A stretch of DNA of 33,601 nucleotides from Vulcanisaeta sp. JCM 16159. GTDB taxonomy: Archaea; Thermoproteota; Thermoprotei; Thermoproteales; Thermocladiaceae. Below the pieces are notes generated by a model. That model saw only the letters and a list, made by a program, of their open reading frames with translations. It was not told the DNA's origin and searched no databases. Both the position numbers and the translations under genes were made by a program. The DNA lies in NCBI RefSeq assembly GCF_001316265.1, contig NZ_BBDN01000015.1, positions 1 through 33,601 of the forward strand. Direction: 5' to 3'. This document shows, piece after piece, positions 1 to 8,475 of the stretch. Position 1 is the stretch's first letter; every line of letters starts with the position of its first letter.

Positions 1-68
1 GCATGGTCATTGATAACCTTATAAAATAATTAAAACAATTTTTATTTCACAACCTTAAGGGGGTTTGC

Positions 69-709
69 ATGGACTTTATTAAGCTTAAGGTAAATGTATC
101 AAGTTATGATGAATTAGTACAGTTGATGATGAGCTGCACCAAGTGCAAGTTATATACAACAAGGAGGAGGGTGGTTCCAGGAGAGGGCCCTTTGGATGCT
201 AAGATAATGATTATTGGTGAGGCACCGGGTGAGAAGGAGGATGAGGAGGGCAGGCCATTTGTTGGTGCCGCCGGGCAATTGCTGACTAAATTATTAAATA
301 ACGTAGGCATTAGGAGGGGGATGTTTACATAACCAATGTCGTTAAGTGCAGACCACCTAATAATAGGGATCCCGAGCCTGACGAGATTGAGGCATGTAAG
401 CCATATCTAGTGACTCAAATACTCATGATAAAGCCACGGGTAATTGTATGCCTTGGTAGGCATAGCGCCAGGGAGGTCCTCACAATGGCTGGTTACCCAG
501 AGAAGGCTGTGTCCAACATAAGTAGCATTAGGGGTAAGGTGTTTAATGTTAGGCTTGGTGATGTCAACGTCAAGGTCCTCCCAACATACCACCCAGCCGC
601 CGCCCTATACAATCCGAGGCTTAGGAGCATTATTGAGGATGATTTGAGAAAGGTAAGGGCAATTCTTGATGAGGATAAGGGAGGTGGAGACATACTTAGT
701 TATTTATAG
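69..709 (+). CDS. Family 4 uracil-DNA glycosylase (one frame break)
   Basis: Removes uracil from DNA, the first step of base excision repair of deaminated cytosine; family 4 enzymes carry a [4Fe-4S] cluster. The first frame has CTKC and the uracil-pocket motif GEAPGEKEDEEGRPFVGAAG. The second has KCRPPNNRDP, EACKPYL and the conserved PTYHPAAAL. Together they supply the four cluster cysteines and both family motifs, giving about 213 aa, a normal length. The frame breaks at the G5 run at 316-320: adding one G turns RRGMFT-stop into RRGDVYITNVVKC, which is exactly what the family expects. The start at 69 follows a purine-rich AAGGGGG, and an A/T box (TTATAAAATAA) lies near 19-29. The gene is probably functional in the organism and the break a base-calling error. 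Identity is very secure from motifs. Confidence 0.93.
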
Positions 710-711
710 TA

Positions 712-2100
712 TCATAGTGTGCCATCAATTATCCTCCAAAGTCCCCTTACGTATCCTGCGAGGTACGGCAGTATTATCAACATATTCAGTATCATTACAT
801 GTATTACAGTAAAGACGAATGCTGTGATTATAATAGCTGTCATTAAGTACTCTGGAAATAAATTGAGACTTTCCATGACCCATTTATGGGAGCCCTTGGG
901 TGTCGGTATCCACTCAATCTTACCAATGCCCAATAATCCCATTAGGTTTGCAATGGCTATCCTGGGTAACGCCATTATAAAGGCTAGGTTCACACTATTT
1001 ATTGCAAATACATCTCTGCGAGGGTCACCATCATACTCTTTATCAAGCATTATTAAGGAATATAGATACAATGAAAGTGTTGGTGCTATGATCATTAATA
1101 ATGTGGCAAAGGCCCACAGTGGTATACTTAAGCCAGTAATACTCATTGCCACGAGCATTAGTATTGACACTAATTGAAGAACATAGGCGAAGTACTGCCC
1201 GAGGTAGAGTAGCACTGCTATGCCGTGTTTTCTACGTAAAATCTTCAAAAAAAATACTTCCTAATAACCCTACCAACACCGAAGCTCCACCTTAGTTGTT
1301 GCCTGAGGAACCCGGTATAATTAACGGGGACTTCCACATTAACAATCGCGTCATCGACATATGTGACCTTCAAATCATTAATAAAGAACCTCACACCGAG
1401 TTCCACATCCTCAAGAACATCCTCAGGCCAATAACCAACACTTTTTAATGCGCCAACACTAACTAGGGATCCACTGCCGAGTATTGGCACCCAACCAATT
1501 AAGTTATTAAGCGCCTTTAGAACCTTAAAGAAAAGTAAATAACCAATCCACTGTCCACGCGCTAATGATGAGTCATCCCTATTACTAGCAACCCAATGAG
1601 GAACCACGGCGTTCGTCGAATCAACATATTTGGTTAATTCATTGACGGTCTCCTGACTTAATACTGAGTCAACATCGAGTACTAGCATGTAGTCATTATT
1701 GCTCATTTCTATTCTTTTAATTACATGGTTCAATGCACCACCTTTATAGCCACTCGGCTTTTCCCTATGAATTACCTTAAGGCCGTACTTATTACCTAAA
1801 GCCCTTATGATATTTATGGTCTCGTTATCATAATTATCAAGAATATAAATAACGTTCAACCTTGTTTTTAAGGATGCTAGTCTCTTCATTGAGGTTTCCA
1901 CTAGATCTAGGGGCTCAGACTTAACGGGAATTACCAGGAATATATTACTCTTGTTTTTTTTCATGATTATGGGTTACTTCTCTCTCATGATTTACTTCAT
2001 CACTCCTAATAGTTATTAGTTGATATATTATTGGGTAGAATGAGGTTATTGTCACTATGAGGTATATTATTACGATCGCTGTTTCGTAATTAATTATCAT
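712..2100 (-). CDS. Membrane GT2 glycosyltransferase (two frame breaks)
   Basis: Likely a processive family 2 glycosyltransferase of the cellulose/hyaluronan synthase type, moving a sugar from a nucleotide donor to a lipid or polysaccharide at the membrane; substrate unknown. The intact middle frame (1964-1245) has LDVDS (DxD, D97/D99), EDVELG (E185/D186) and QQLRW (Q222xxRW). It stops at KYFF in a T8 run (coding strand, 1254-1247). One extra T joins it to the 712-1248 frame, which begins KILRRKHG and holds about four hydrophobic segments, the usual C-terminal membrane domain. Upstream, a frame from ATG 2100 encodes one hydrophobic helix (AIVIIYLIVTITSFYPIIY) and meets the GT domain at an A8 run (1961-1954), this time needing one base fewer or two more. 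The start could therefore be 2100 or 1964. The stop of the HTH-PRTase gene lies 43 nt upstream, so the two are probably co-transcribed. Confidence 0.82.
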
Positions 2101-2142
2101 TGCGTTGGCTATATCATTGTAATTTAATAACTTATCCTAATT

Positions 2143-2882
2143 TCAACTCCTTAAATTACTTAAGTCGAGAATTACATCAATACGTACATTTCTATCCCTT
2201 AATTTCTCAACCCATGACTTACTCATTGAAATTAATACTGAAACGCCTGTTAACCTAGCTCCCGCAATGTTATTAGTTCAATTAATGCATTCAATGTTCT
2301 GCCTGTCCTTACAATATCGTCAACAATCAGAACCTCGTCGTTTCTCTCAAGTAGGTGTCTTGGTAAATACAGGGACACTCTACGTGGTGGTGAATCAACT
2401 ATGTAACTAACCTCGTAGAAGTCCTCCGAAGCAATATCCTTGTACTGCTTGGCAATGGCTAACCTAGCGTTTAAGGCGTATGATGCCATCACCGAGAGGG
2501 GTATTCCATCAGTAGCTGCTGTTAGTACCTTGTTAATTGGTAGGTTAGAAAACATTTCCTTAATCCTCCTTTGATAAAGTTTGAGTATGTATGGGTTGAA
2601 TAATACGTTGTTTAGGTCAATAAACCCATCTTTAACAATAACATTCCTTCTCAGAACCTCTGTTAGGTCAAGCATTGACTTTAATCTCTCCTTAATTATG
2701 TTTACTGTGTCCAATGAAGGCAGTAAATCACCATTTGCATACCTACAGAGCAGGCTTTCAGGTATTTCCAGTATCTGTGATAATTCCCTATATGACAAAT
2801 TATATATTGACTTAGCTGAATTTATTAATTCCACGGCCTCCAACTGCTCATCAACCTTAGCGAGTCTCCTACCTGCACGCAT
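2143..2882 (-). CDS. HTH-PRTase transcriptional regulator, GfcR-like (one frame break)
   Basis: An N-terminal helix-turn-helix is fused to a type I phosphoribosyltransferase domain, the layout of archaeal GfcR-like regulators that sense a phosphorylated metabolite or PRPP. The HTH covers about residues 20-60 (YRELSQILEIPESLL). The PRTase domain has the PRPP loop VLIVDDIVRTGRT. The frame ends early at LITLRELG-stop near 2250; one added base around 2268-2275 gives INIAGARLTGVSVLISMS and runs to a stop at 2143, restoring the usual C-terminal strand. The longer frame opens at 2945, but ATG 2882 is preferred: MRAGRRLAKVDEQ is a natural start and a T/A box, TTTTTAAAC, lies about 26-34 nt upstream. 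A perfect palindrome overlaps that box, suggesting autoregulation. The next gene downstream is the glycosyltransferase. The effector is unknown. Confidence 0.85.
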
Positions 2883-2895
2883 TTTAACCAATCCC

Positions 2896-2913
2896 TTTAA
2901 ACAATTGTTTAAA
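2896..2913. promoter_or_regulatory. 18-bp perfect palindrome over the HTH-PRTase promoter
   Basis: TTTAAACAATTGTTTAAA is its own reverse complement over 18 bp. It begins 14 bp upstream of ATG 2882 and overlaps the A/T-rich box expected at -26 to -34. A dimeric HTH regulator bound here would block TBP/TFB or polymerase entry. That is an inference from position; no second copy was noticed in the window. Confidence 0.6.
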
Positions 2914-2945
2914 AAGTTAATTGGTAGGAATACTCCGTAAATCAT

Positions 2946-3026
2946 ATATTTATGGTAAAATTAAATATATTACCAATGAGTATGTGGTGTAAGGTTTTTA
3001 TTAGAAATTAATTATTTACTTAATAT
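2946..3026. promoter_or_regulatory. Divergent intergenic region, HTH-PRTase / ThermoDBP
   Basis: This A/T-rich spacer separates two divergent genes. On the plus strand TTTTTATTA (2995-3003) lies about 26 nt before ATG 3027, so the ThermoDBP-like mRNA is probably leaderless. Further A/T-rich stretches on the minus strand could be alternative boxes for a longer regulator transcript. Confidence 0.5.
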
Positions 3027-3704
3027 ATGAGTAGTGAAGAGAGAAGGGAGGAGGTGGGTAGTGAGGAGGAAATTGAGAGAGGGGGTGTATCAGCAGAGCT
3101 CGTTAAGGGCAATATCCTAAAGATTAGGTGGGTTACGGGCAAAACCTCGGCAGCAAGATTATTTGGCAAGTACGGTAGAGAGGGCAGGCCAGACTTCTTT
3201 AGGCTGCTCTTCGGAGCCATTGGCGGTAGCCTTAGGTCGCAATTCCCTGAGGATAAGGCCAATGAGTTATTCAATAATATTAGGAACTCCCAGGGATTCA
3301 AGGATTCGCTTGATGAGGTCTTTGAATCCATGAAGAGGTGGTTCTTTGATGAGATAGTACCTAAGTATAAGCTCGAGAGGGGTGATGTATTCGTGATATC
3401 AACAACGCTCGAACTTAATATCAATACTGGGGAAATTAAGTGGGATAGGGAGGCAACGCAGGTTATTTATTGGGTTAGGAGCGATAGGGTTGCCGAAAAG
3501 TGTAGGGAACTTGGTATTGCGACAGGCGCCAGGGCCGGTACCGAGGAGGTTGATAGGTTAAGGAAGGAGAGGGATGAGCTGGCAAATAGGGTTAAGGAGC
3601 TTGAGAATAGGATAAGTGAACTAACGAATGAGAACAAGAGGTTGAGGGCTGAAAATGAGGAATTGAAGAAGAAATTGGAAAATATTAAGCAATTGGTTGG
3701 TTAA
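3027..3704 (+). CDS. ThermoDBP-like single-stranded DNA-binding protein
   Basis: ThermoDBP replaces the canonical OB-fold SSB in Thermoproteales, protecting ssDNA in replication and repair. This 225-aa protein has the same plan: an acidic disordered N-terminus (about 1-20), a compact domain rich in basic and aromatic residues (about 25-165, e.g. KIRWVTGK, RPDFFRLLFG, SMKRWFFDEI), and a C-terminal leucine zipper. The zipper is unusually regular: L178, L185, L192, L199, L206, L213 and I220 fall exactly seven residues apart, so it should dimerise. The frame is intact, with a promoter box at 2995-3003. It converges with the PEBP-like gene and the stops overlap by 4 nt. Assignment rests on recalled family features rather than an alignment. 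A ThermoDBP-related paralogue is the main alternative. Confidence 0.75.
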   Translation: MSSEERREEVGSEEEIERGGVSAELVKGNILKIRWVTGKTSAARLFGKYGREGRPDFFRLLFGAIGGSLRSQFPEDKANELFNNIRNSQGFKDSLDEVFESMKRWFFDEIVPKYKLERGDVFVISTTLELNINTGEIKWDREATQVIYWVRSDRVAEKCRELGIATGARAGTEEVDRLRKERDELANRVKELENRISELTNENKRLRAENEELKKKLENIKQLVG

Positions 3705-4297
3705 CCACCATAATACCCAATTAAAACTCCATAGCCAACAATATCATTCACATTGATAGACCTTATTAAGCCAATATCATCCTCATTCAATGGCGGTAAC
3801 TCCCTATTTAGGGCCAGGACTATTATTACGTACTTATGCGGAGGACCGGGCGGTGGGCATGGCCCGCCATAACCAACCTTACCAAAATCATTAATGCCCT
3901 GATAACCAATACCAGGCACGTAGTACTGGGTCGGAATGCCCTGGGGCAATTCCGTTATATTGGGTGGTACGTCATATAGGACCCAGTGTATGAAGACGCC
4001 GCTCGGCGCATTCAAATCCTCCATTATTATCACGAGAGATTTGGCATTACTTGGTACGTCATTTATGTACAATGGTATTGAGTAATCTAGGCCATTACAC
4101 GTGTAGTTAATGGGTATTTGAGAACCATTGCTAAATACTGAACTCACGATTATCCTAAGCGCATTCGTTGGAACCTTAACGAGGCCTATTGTTACGTATG
4201 ATGCTCTATGCATGGTCGGTATTACCAGTAAGACTGCCATTACCACGGCCATGACTAGGATCAGTACGATGATCACGTGCCCAATCCTCATACTCAT
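3701..4297 (-). CDS. Membrane-anchored PEBP family protein (YbhB/YbcL type)
   Basis: A member of the phosphatidylethanolamine-binding protein / Raf kinase inhibitor family; prokaryotic members are of uncertain function, possibly binding phosphorylated ligands or inhibiting proteases. The ligand-pocket motifs are present: MEDLNAPSGVFIHWVLYDVP (DPDAPxxxxxHW variant, the second D replaced by N) and GPCPPPGPPHKYVIIVLAL. Residues about 5-27 (HVIIVLILVMAVVMAVLLVI) form a membrane anchor or signal segment, so the domain probably faces the outside of the cell. At 198 aa it is normal for the family plus an anchor. Its start at 4297 is about 50 bp from the divergent pheT start. The frame is intact. Identity is firm, the biological role unknown. 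Confidence 0.9.
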   Translation of the reverse strand: MSMRIGHVIIVLILVMAVVMAVLLVIPTMHRASYVTIGLVKVPTNALRIIVSSVFSNGSQIPINYTCNGLDYSIPLYINDVPSNAKSLVIIMEDLNAPSGVFIHWVLYDVPPNITELPQGIPTQYYVPGIGYQGINDFGKVGYGGPCPPPGPPHKYVIIVLALNRELPPLNEDDIGLIRSINVNDIVGYGVLIGYYGG

Positions 4298-4347
4298 AAA
4301 GCCATGCTTAAAAATACTTAATAGGTTTTGTTGTTCCTTAGTGATGC

Positions 4348-6003
4348 ATGCCTGTAATTACGTTTAAGCGAAGTGACCTGGAGAGTTTACTGGGTAAGTA
4401 CTTTAGCAGTGATGAGGAGCTTATTGCGGCGTTGAATAGGCTTAAGGGTGAGGTTGAGGGGATCTCCGGCGATGATGTGACGTTTGAGGTTACCCATGAT
4501 AGGCCTGACCTATTTTCTGTGGAGGGCATTGCAAGGGCGTTAAAGGGTTTGTTTAAGGTTGAGGTTGGGCTTCCTAAGTTTAATATTGCTAATAATGGCT
4601 TTAGGCTCATCGCTGAGGATGTTCCCAATAGGCCGTACATAATGATGGGTATTGTACGTGATTTAAGGCTCAGTGATGAGGCCATTAGGCAAATGATTCA
4701 GCTTCAGGAGAAACTACATGCAACCTATGGCAGGGATAGGAGGAAGATGGCCATTGGGTTTTATGACGCTGATAAGATTAAGCAGCCACTCACGTATAGG
4801 CTTGAGAGACTTGATGCCATTAGGTATAGGCCGCTGGATAGTGATAGGGAGATGAGTGGTTCTGAGGTTATTGAGGGTACTGAGAAGGGTAGGTTATACG
4901 GTAAGTACGCAGTTTATGATGGTAAGGCACCAGTACTAATTGATTCTGAGGGTAGGATACTCGTGATAATACCCGTACTTGGTAGTGAGGATTTTAAGGT
5001 TACGGAGAGGACTAGGAACGTGTTGATAGATGTTACTGCCACGGACCTGAGACTCGCTAAGTCAGTACTTGCCGTTTTGGTTTATAACCTACTTGAGAGG
5101 AGTTCCTCGAGAACCGTTGAGATAGTTAATGTGAATGCGCCATGGGGTAATACGGCATCTCCATTACTGGATTCTCTTGAGTTCAAGCTATCTGTCAATT
5201 TCGTCAATGATTACTTAGGACTTAACCTGAACAAGGGCGATATTATTAATTACTTATTAATGTCAAGGCACGACGTTGTTAATTACGGCGAGGAATTGCT
5301 CGTCAAAATCGCTCCATATAGGTTCAACGTGCTTCATCCAGTGGACCTTGTTGAGGACATTGCAGTGGCCTATGGCTATGAGAACATTCCGAGGGAGCTA
5401 CCGCCGCAACCCGTTAAAGGTGCCAGAAATAGGTTGAGCACCTTCACTGATTTAATTAGGGATTTAATGATTGGCCTTGGTTTCCAGGAGGTTCTTAATT
5501 ACATGATGAGTAATAAAGACGCCATGACCAAGAAGACCATGGATCAGAGGGAGCTTGTTGAGGTTGAGAATCCAAAGTCCGAGCTTTACACGGTTCTTAG
5601 GGACCACATATGGCCCCAATTAATGGAGGTTGCGGCTAGGAATAAGGCCTTGGTTGAAGGCGTTCTTAAGATTTTCGAGGTTGGTTATGTCGTGTCGCCA
5701 AACCAGGAGAGCGAGGTAGGCGTCAGAGAGGACTTAGTACTTAGTTACTTAATTAGTGGTCCTGAAATAACGCTTACCGACGGCCTTTCCGTGCTGAGGT
5801 CATTATTGACAAGCCTCGGCATTAATTACTCGCTTAAGCCTTGTGAGTACGTATCAGGCCTGCCTGAAAGGACTGCCTGTATACACGTTGGTAATAGGGA
5901 TGTTGGCTTTGTGATGGAGGTGAGACCTGACGTAATAACGGCATTCGACCTCGAGCATCCCATTGTTGTGAGCGAGATCAAGCTTAACGAGATAGTAGGC
6001 TAG
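4348..6003 (+). CDS. pheT: Phenylalanyl-tRNA synthetase beta subunit
   Basis: Forms the (alpha-beta)2 PheRS that charges tRNA-Phe. At 551 aa it is the short archaeal/eukaryotic type without the bacterial N-terminal tRNA-binding extension. The start MPVITFKRSDLESLLG, DVTFEVTHDRPDLFSVEGIARAL, the B3/4 editing domain (about 90-260), the B5 domain with APYRFNVLHPVDLVEDIAVAYGYENI (about 275-350) and the catalytic-like core with GLGFQEVLNYMMSNK are all recognisable. The frame is intact. An A/T box (CTTAAAAATACTTAA, about 4308-4321) precedes the start. dtdA and a DUF429 gene follow on the same strand at short spacing. The partner pheS lies far away at 12.1-13.7 kb on the other strand, so the two subunits are separately transcribed. 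Confidence 0.97.
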   Translation: MPVITFKRSDLESLLGKYFSSDEELIAALNRLKGEVEGISGDDVTFEVTHDRPDLFSVEGIARALKGLFKVEVGLPKFNIANNGFRLIAEDVPNRPYIMMGIVRDLRLSDEAIRQMIQLQEKLHATYGRDRRKMAIGFYDADKIKQPLTYRLERLDAIRYRPLDSDREMSGSEVIEGTEKGRLYGKYAVYDGKAPVLIDSEGRILVIIPVLGSEDFKVTERTRNVLIDVTATDLRLAKSVLAVLVYNLLERSSSRTVEIVNVNAPWGNTASPLLDSLEFKLSVNFVNDYLGLNLNKGDIINYLLMSRHDVVNYGEELLVKIAPYRFNVLHPVDLVEDIAVAYGYENIPRELPPQPVKGARNRLSTFTDLIRDLMIGLGFQEVLNYMMSNKDAMTKKTMDQRELVEVENPKSELYTVLRDHIWPQLMEVAARNKALVEGVLKIFEVGYVVSPNQESEVGVREDLVLSYLISGPEITLTDGLSVLRSLLTSLGINYSLKPCEYVSGLPERTACIHVGNRDVGFVMEVRPDVITAFDLEHPIVVSEIKLNEIVG

Positions 6004-6047
6004 GGAATATTAAAAAGTGGCAGTGATGTTTAATCGTTGAACCGGGC

Positions 6048-6875
6048 ATGTACGGCATCGTATTCAGCAAGGTAGATACAGTATCAAGAGGCGTCTTTGA
6101 ATTATTCAGTAGAGATGGTAACCTTAGGTATAGAATGAGCTTAGGCGATTATGAAATCTATGACTTAAAGGGGAATCTTGCATTTTATGCATTAAATAAG
6201 GATATTGTTTACTTGGACGACCTTGAGGAAGTAGTTTCAAAAATGCAAGAGAGACCTAAGGAGTTGATCTTCGTTAGTCGTCATGAAATGAGGAACCCAA
6301 GGCCCATGTTCACGTCCCACGTTACGGGTAACTGGGGCGCAGCTGAATTAGGTGGAAGACCAAACACAATATCCCTTGCTAACCCGCACACCATCACGGT
6401 ATTTTACAGGGAGTTATGTAGGGTTAGGCCTGATTATGGCCTTGAGAGCTTCGAGTGCTATGTTGAGGCGACGCACCACGGCCCTACGATAGAGTCAATA
6501 CCTGTGACCTTCGTGGAGCAGGGGAGTAGTGAGAGGGAGTGGGTGATAAGTAGGGGTTGGGAATTGCTTCATTACGTGGTTAATGAATTCCTCGAGGGTA
6601 AATTAATTAGTAACTATGAGCCTGCAATATCAATAGGTGACCTACATTATCTGACGATGGGTAATAGGTTAATTAATGGTGAGGCGGATGTTGGTCATGC
6701 AATACCGAAGTACATAACACCGATAACTAGGGAAATGATTGTTAAGGCCGTGAATATGATGACCCATAGGCCGGTTAAGGCTTACGTTAGTTGGAAGGCG
6801 ATTGATAGTGAGACTAGGAAACTTGTTGCTGAGGTTCTTAATGAACTTAATGTAAAGGTAATCAAGAGAACATAG
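6048..6875 (+). CDS. dtdA: D-aminoacyl-tRNA deacylase, archaeal type (DTD2/GEK1)
   Basis: Hydrolyses D-amino acids from mischarged tRNA, a chiral proofreading step; DTD2 is the archaeal and plant form. The 275-aa protein has the family signatures in order: SHVTGNWGAAELGG, LANPHTITVFYREL, VEATHHGPTIESIPVTFVEQGSSEREW and ISIGDLHYL, with histidines typical of the metal-binding site. The start at 6048 follows pheT by 44 nt, and the next gene begins 3 nt after the stop, so pheT-dtdA-DUF429 is probably one transcript linking charging and proofreading. The frame is intact. Assignment is secure. Confidence 0.95.
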   Translation: MYGIVFSKVDTVSRGVFELFSRDGNLRYRMSLGDYEIYDLKGNLAFYALNKDIVYLDDLEEVVSKMQERPKELIFVSRHEMRNPRPMFTSHVTGNWGAAELGGRPNTISLANPHTITVFYRELCRVRPDYGLESFECYVEATHHGPTIESIPVTFVEQGSSEREWVISRGWELLHYVVNEFLEGKLISNYEPAISIGDLHYLTMGNRLINGEADVGHAIPKYITPITREMIVKAVNMMTHRPVKAYVSWKAIDSETRKLVAEVLNELNVKVIKRT

Positions 6876-6878
6876 GTT

Positions 6879-7420
6879 ATGACAGCAATAACAAAGGGAA
6901 CATACGCAGGGATTGACCTCGCGTTACCTAATAGGAGGAGGACTGGCTTTGGATTAATAAATACCGATAATAATACTTATTACGTAAGCACCTTGTCCAC
7001 TAAGGAGGAGATAATAAATTCAGTACTGCGGCAGCCCTTATCGTTAATATGCATAGACGCTCCACTTGGTCTCCCTAAACATGGCATTAATAGACTGGTT
7101 GAGGTGAAGGCTAGGAGGCTCGGACTTAGGCTCATCCCACCATTGCTGGGCCCCATGAGGTGGTTAACGATTTATGGCATACAAATAGCGAGTGAGTTGA
7201 GGAAATACGGATTTAAGGTTCTTGAGGTGCATCCAACATCAACACTCAGGGTACTCGGGATGAGCAGGCAGGACTTCGTTAAGTTCATCACCTCAGGCTA
7301 AGAGGGCCCGTAATAAGTAATGAGCATGAGGTTGACGCATTAGTGTCCGCATTCACCTGCCTATTACATGATCATGGGTGCACGGAGGAATTAACGGGGC
7401 TTGAGGATGAAGCTCCTTAA
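6879..7420 (+). CDS. DUF429 family protein (one frame break)
   Basis: DUF429 proteins have an RNase H/nuclease-like core but no established function. The N-terminal frame has GIDLALPNRRRTGFGLI and ICIDAPLGLP, the two acidic strands typical of the fold, and VLEVHPTSTLRVLG. It stops at FITSG-stop. Adding one G at the GG of 7296-7297 continues it as LRGPVISNEHEVDALVSAFTCLLH to a TAA at 7418-7420; the HEVDAL..A motif is the characteristic C-terminus. Restored length is about 180 aa. It begins 3 nt after dtdA, so it is likely co-transcribed, though that does not establish a role in tRNA quality control. Confidence 0.8.
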
Positions 7421-7459
7421 TAATTCCGCGCATTGATTGTATACCTCGGGTGATTAGCC

Positions 7460-7998
7460 ATGAGTTTATTTAAGGAATTGATTGATAAGTATAAGGACGT
7501 AATAATCAGCATTTATAAACTGGGGATTGATTGCTGCGGTGATTATTGCATTATTAGAGTGACAGATTGGGATCGCATTAAGGAACTTAGATGTAACGTG
7601 TATGGGCTAATGATTGATCCTGGGCAGGTTAATGAGTTACTGAGACGTCCTTCTCTAATAAAATTATTATTGCGGAGGGGAATTAATAGCTTATTGCATA
7701 TCCATGCATCACCCAGGATAAGATAACATTACTGAATAAACTCGGCTTTACCGTTATGAATTATTTCACGAGTGAAGATTGTTCATTAACCCAAGGCGTT
7801 GTGGTTCATCTTGACACCTACAAAATAATTAACTTAGTTGGTAGGGGCATCATCGTTTATGTTCATTTATACCAACCATACATCAGAGGCAGAGGTGAGC
7901 CGATACGCGATATTAATTCAATTTTTGATATAGCCCTTGAGTACCTAAGGAGGTCTGGGATTAAGATTCATTTGATTCTTGATGAGCTTTCCCACTAA
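7460..7998 (+). CDS. Hypothetical protein, about 179 aa (one frame break)
   Basis: I do not recognise this protein. The first frame (7460-7726) opens MSLFKELIDKYKDVII and has a cysteine group, IDCCGDYC. It ends near the CCC at 7712-7714. One added C joins it to the next frame through HASPQDKITLLNKLGFTVMNYF, which continues to 7998. The joined sequence reads as a soluble alpha/beta protein with no obvious membrane segment. The start lies 40 nt after the DUF429 gene on the same strand, so it may end that operon. Its 3' end overlaps the convergent zinc-ribbon gene by 38 nt. Codon use resembles its neighbours, so it is probably a real gene. Confidence 0.6.
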
Positions 7999-8224
7999 TT
8001 CTTACGTACAATTCCTTAATTAGTTCAGCCCATTTCAAATGAATACGATCACCCTCATACTCTATGTAATTCCTGTAAATGTGCCTTTTTGTCATTCTCG
8101 TATATATTTTGCAATGTGGACACCCAAGGATTACGTATGTTGAATTTTCAATCAGCTGAAGATTAGAAGCACATATGGGGCATTTTAGACTTAATTCCAA
8201 CTTTGACGTTTCCTCAGATGCCAT
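7961..8224 (-). CDS. Small zinc-ribbon protein, 87 aa
   Basis: A short protein with two CxxC knuckles, C15/C18 (KCPIC) and C35/C38 (GCPHC), 17 residues apart, forming a rubredoxin-like zinc ribbon. A basic, tyrosine-rich tail follows (TRMTKRHIYRNYIEY). No catalytic motif is visible; such ribbons often bind nucleic acid or protein partners. The start at 8224 is supported by a TTAAAAAT box about 28 nt upstream on the minus strand. The 3' end overlaps the convergent unknown gene by 38 nt. The frame is intact. Function unknown. Confidence 0.65.
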   Translation of the reverse strand: MASEETSKLELSLKCPICASNLQLIENSTYVILGCPHCKIYTRMTKRHIYRNYIEYEGDRIHLKWAELIKELYVRISGKAHQESNES

Positions 8225-8475
8225 TGTTTAGGTATTGAAACTGGCAGGATTTTTAATTAACATTTAAAATGTTGACGTCATAGTCATATCGATTATTTAT
8301 GGATAACAGGTAAATAAATCCATGCCACCAGCACCTCAGGACTATAATTTAAATGCAAAATAATTAATATCGACTAAGCGATATCCTTGCAGTATTTTGG
8401 CTTAGTATTGATACTGATATTAGCGTTATTTTACAGGTTCACTGCAAATAAATCATATATAATAACTAATCATTA
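8225..8475. other. Intergenic region between divergent genes
   Basis: No credible ORF or RNA gene. It holds the promoter of the zinc-ribbon gene at the left end and A/T-rich sequence (AAATAAATCATATATAATAA, 8444-8463) before the plus-strand gene at 8476. A weak inverted repeat ACTAAGC (8373-8379) / GCTTAGT (8400-8406), 20 nt apart, could be an operator but is too short to be sure. Confidence 0.45.

Noticed and set aside
719..1177. 152-codon plus-strand ORF over the glycosyltransferase C-terminus
   Set aside because: It is the antisense shadow of a membrane-domain coding sequence with motif-supported identity; its sequence has no family features.
8373..8406. Small RNA or terminator hairpin from ACTAAGC/GCTTAGT
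   Set aside because: A 7-bp stem with a 20-nt A/T-rich loop is too weak and has no T tract; kept only as a note in the intergenic entry.
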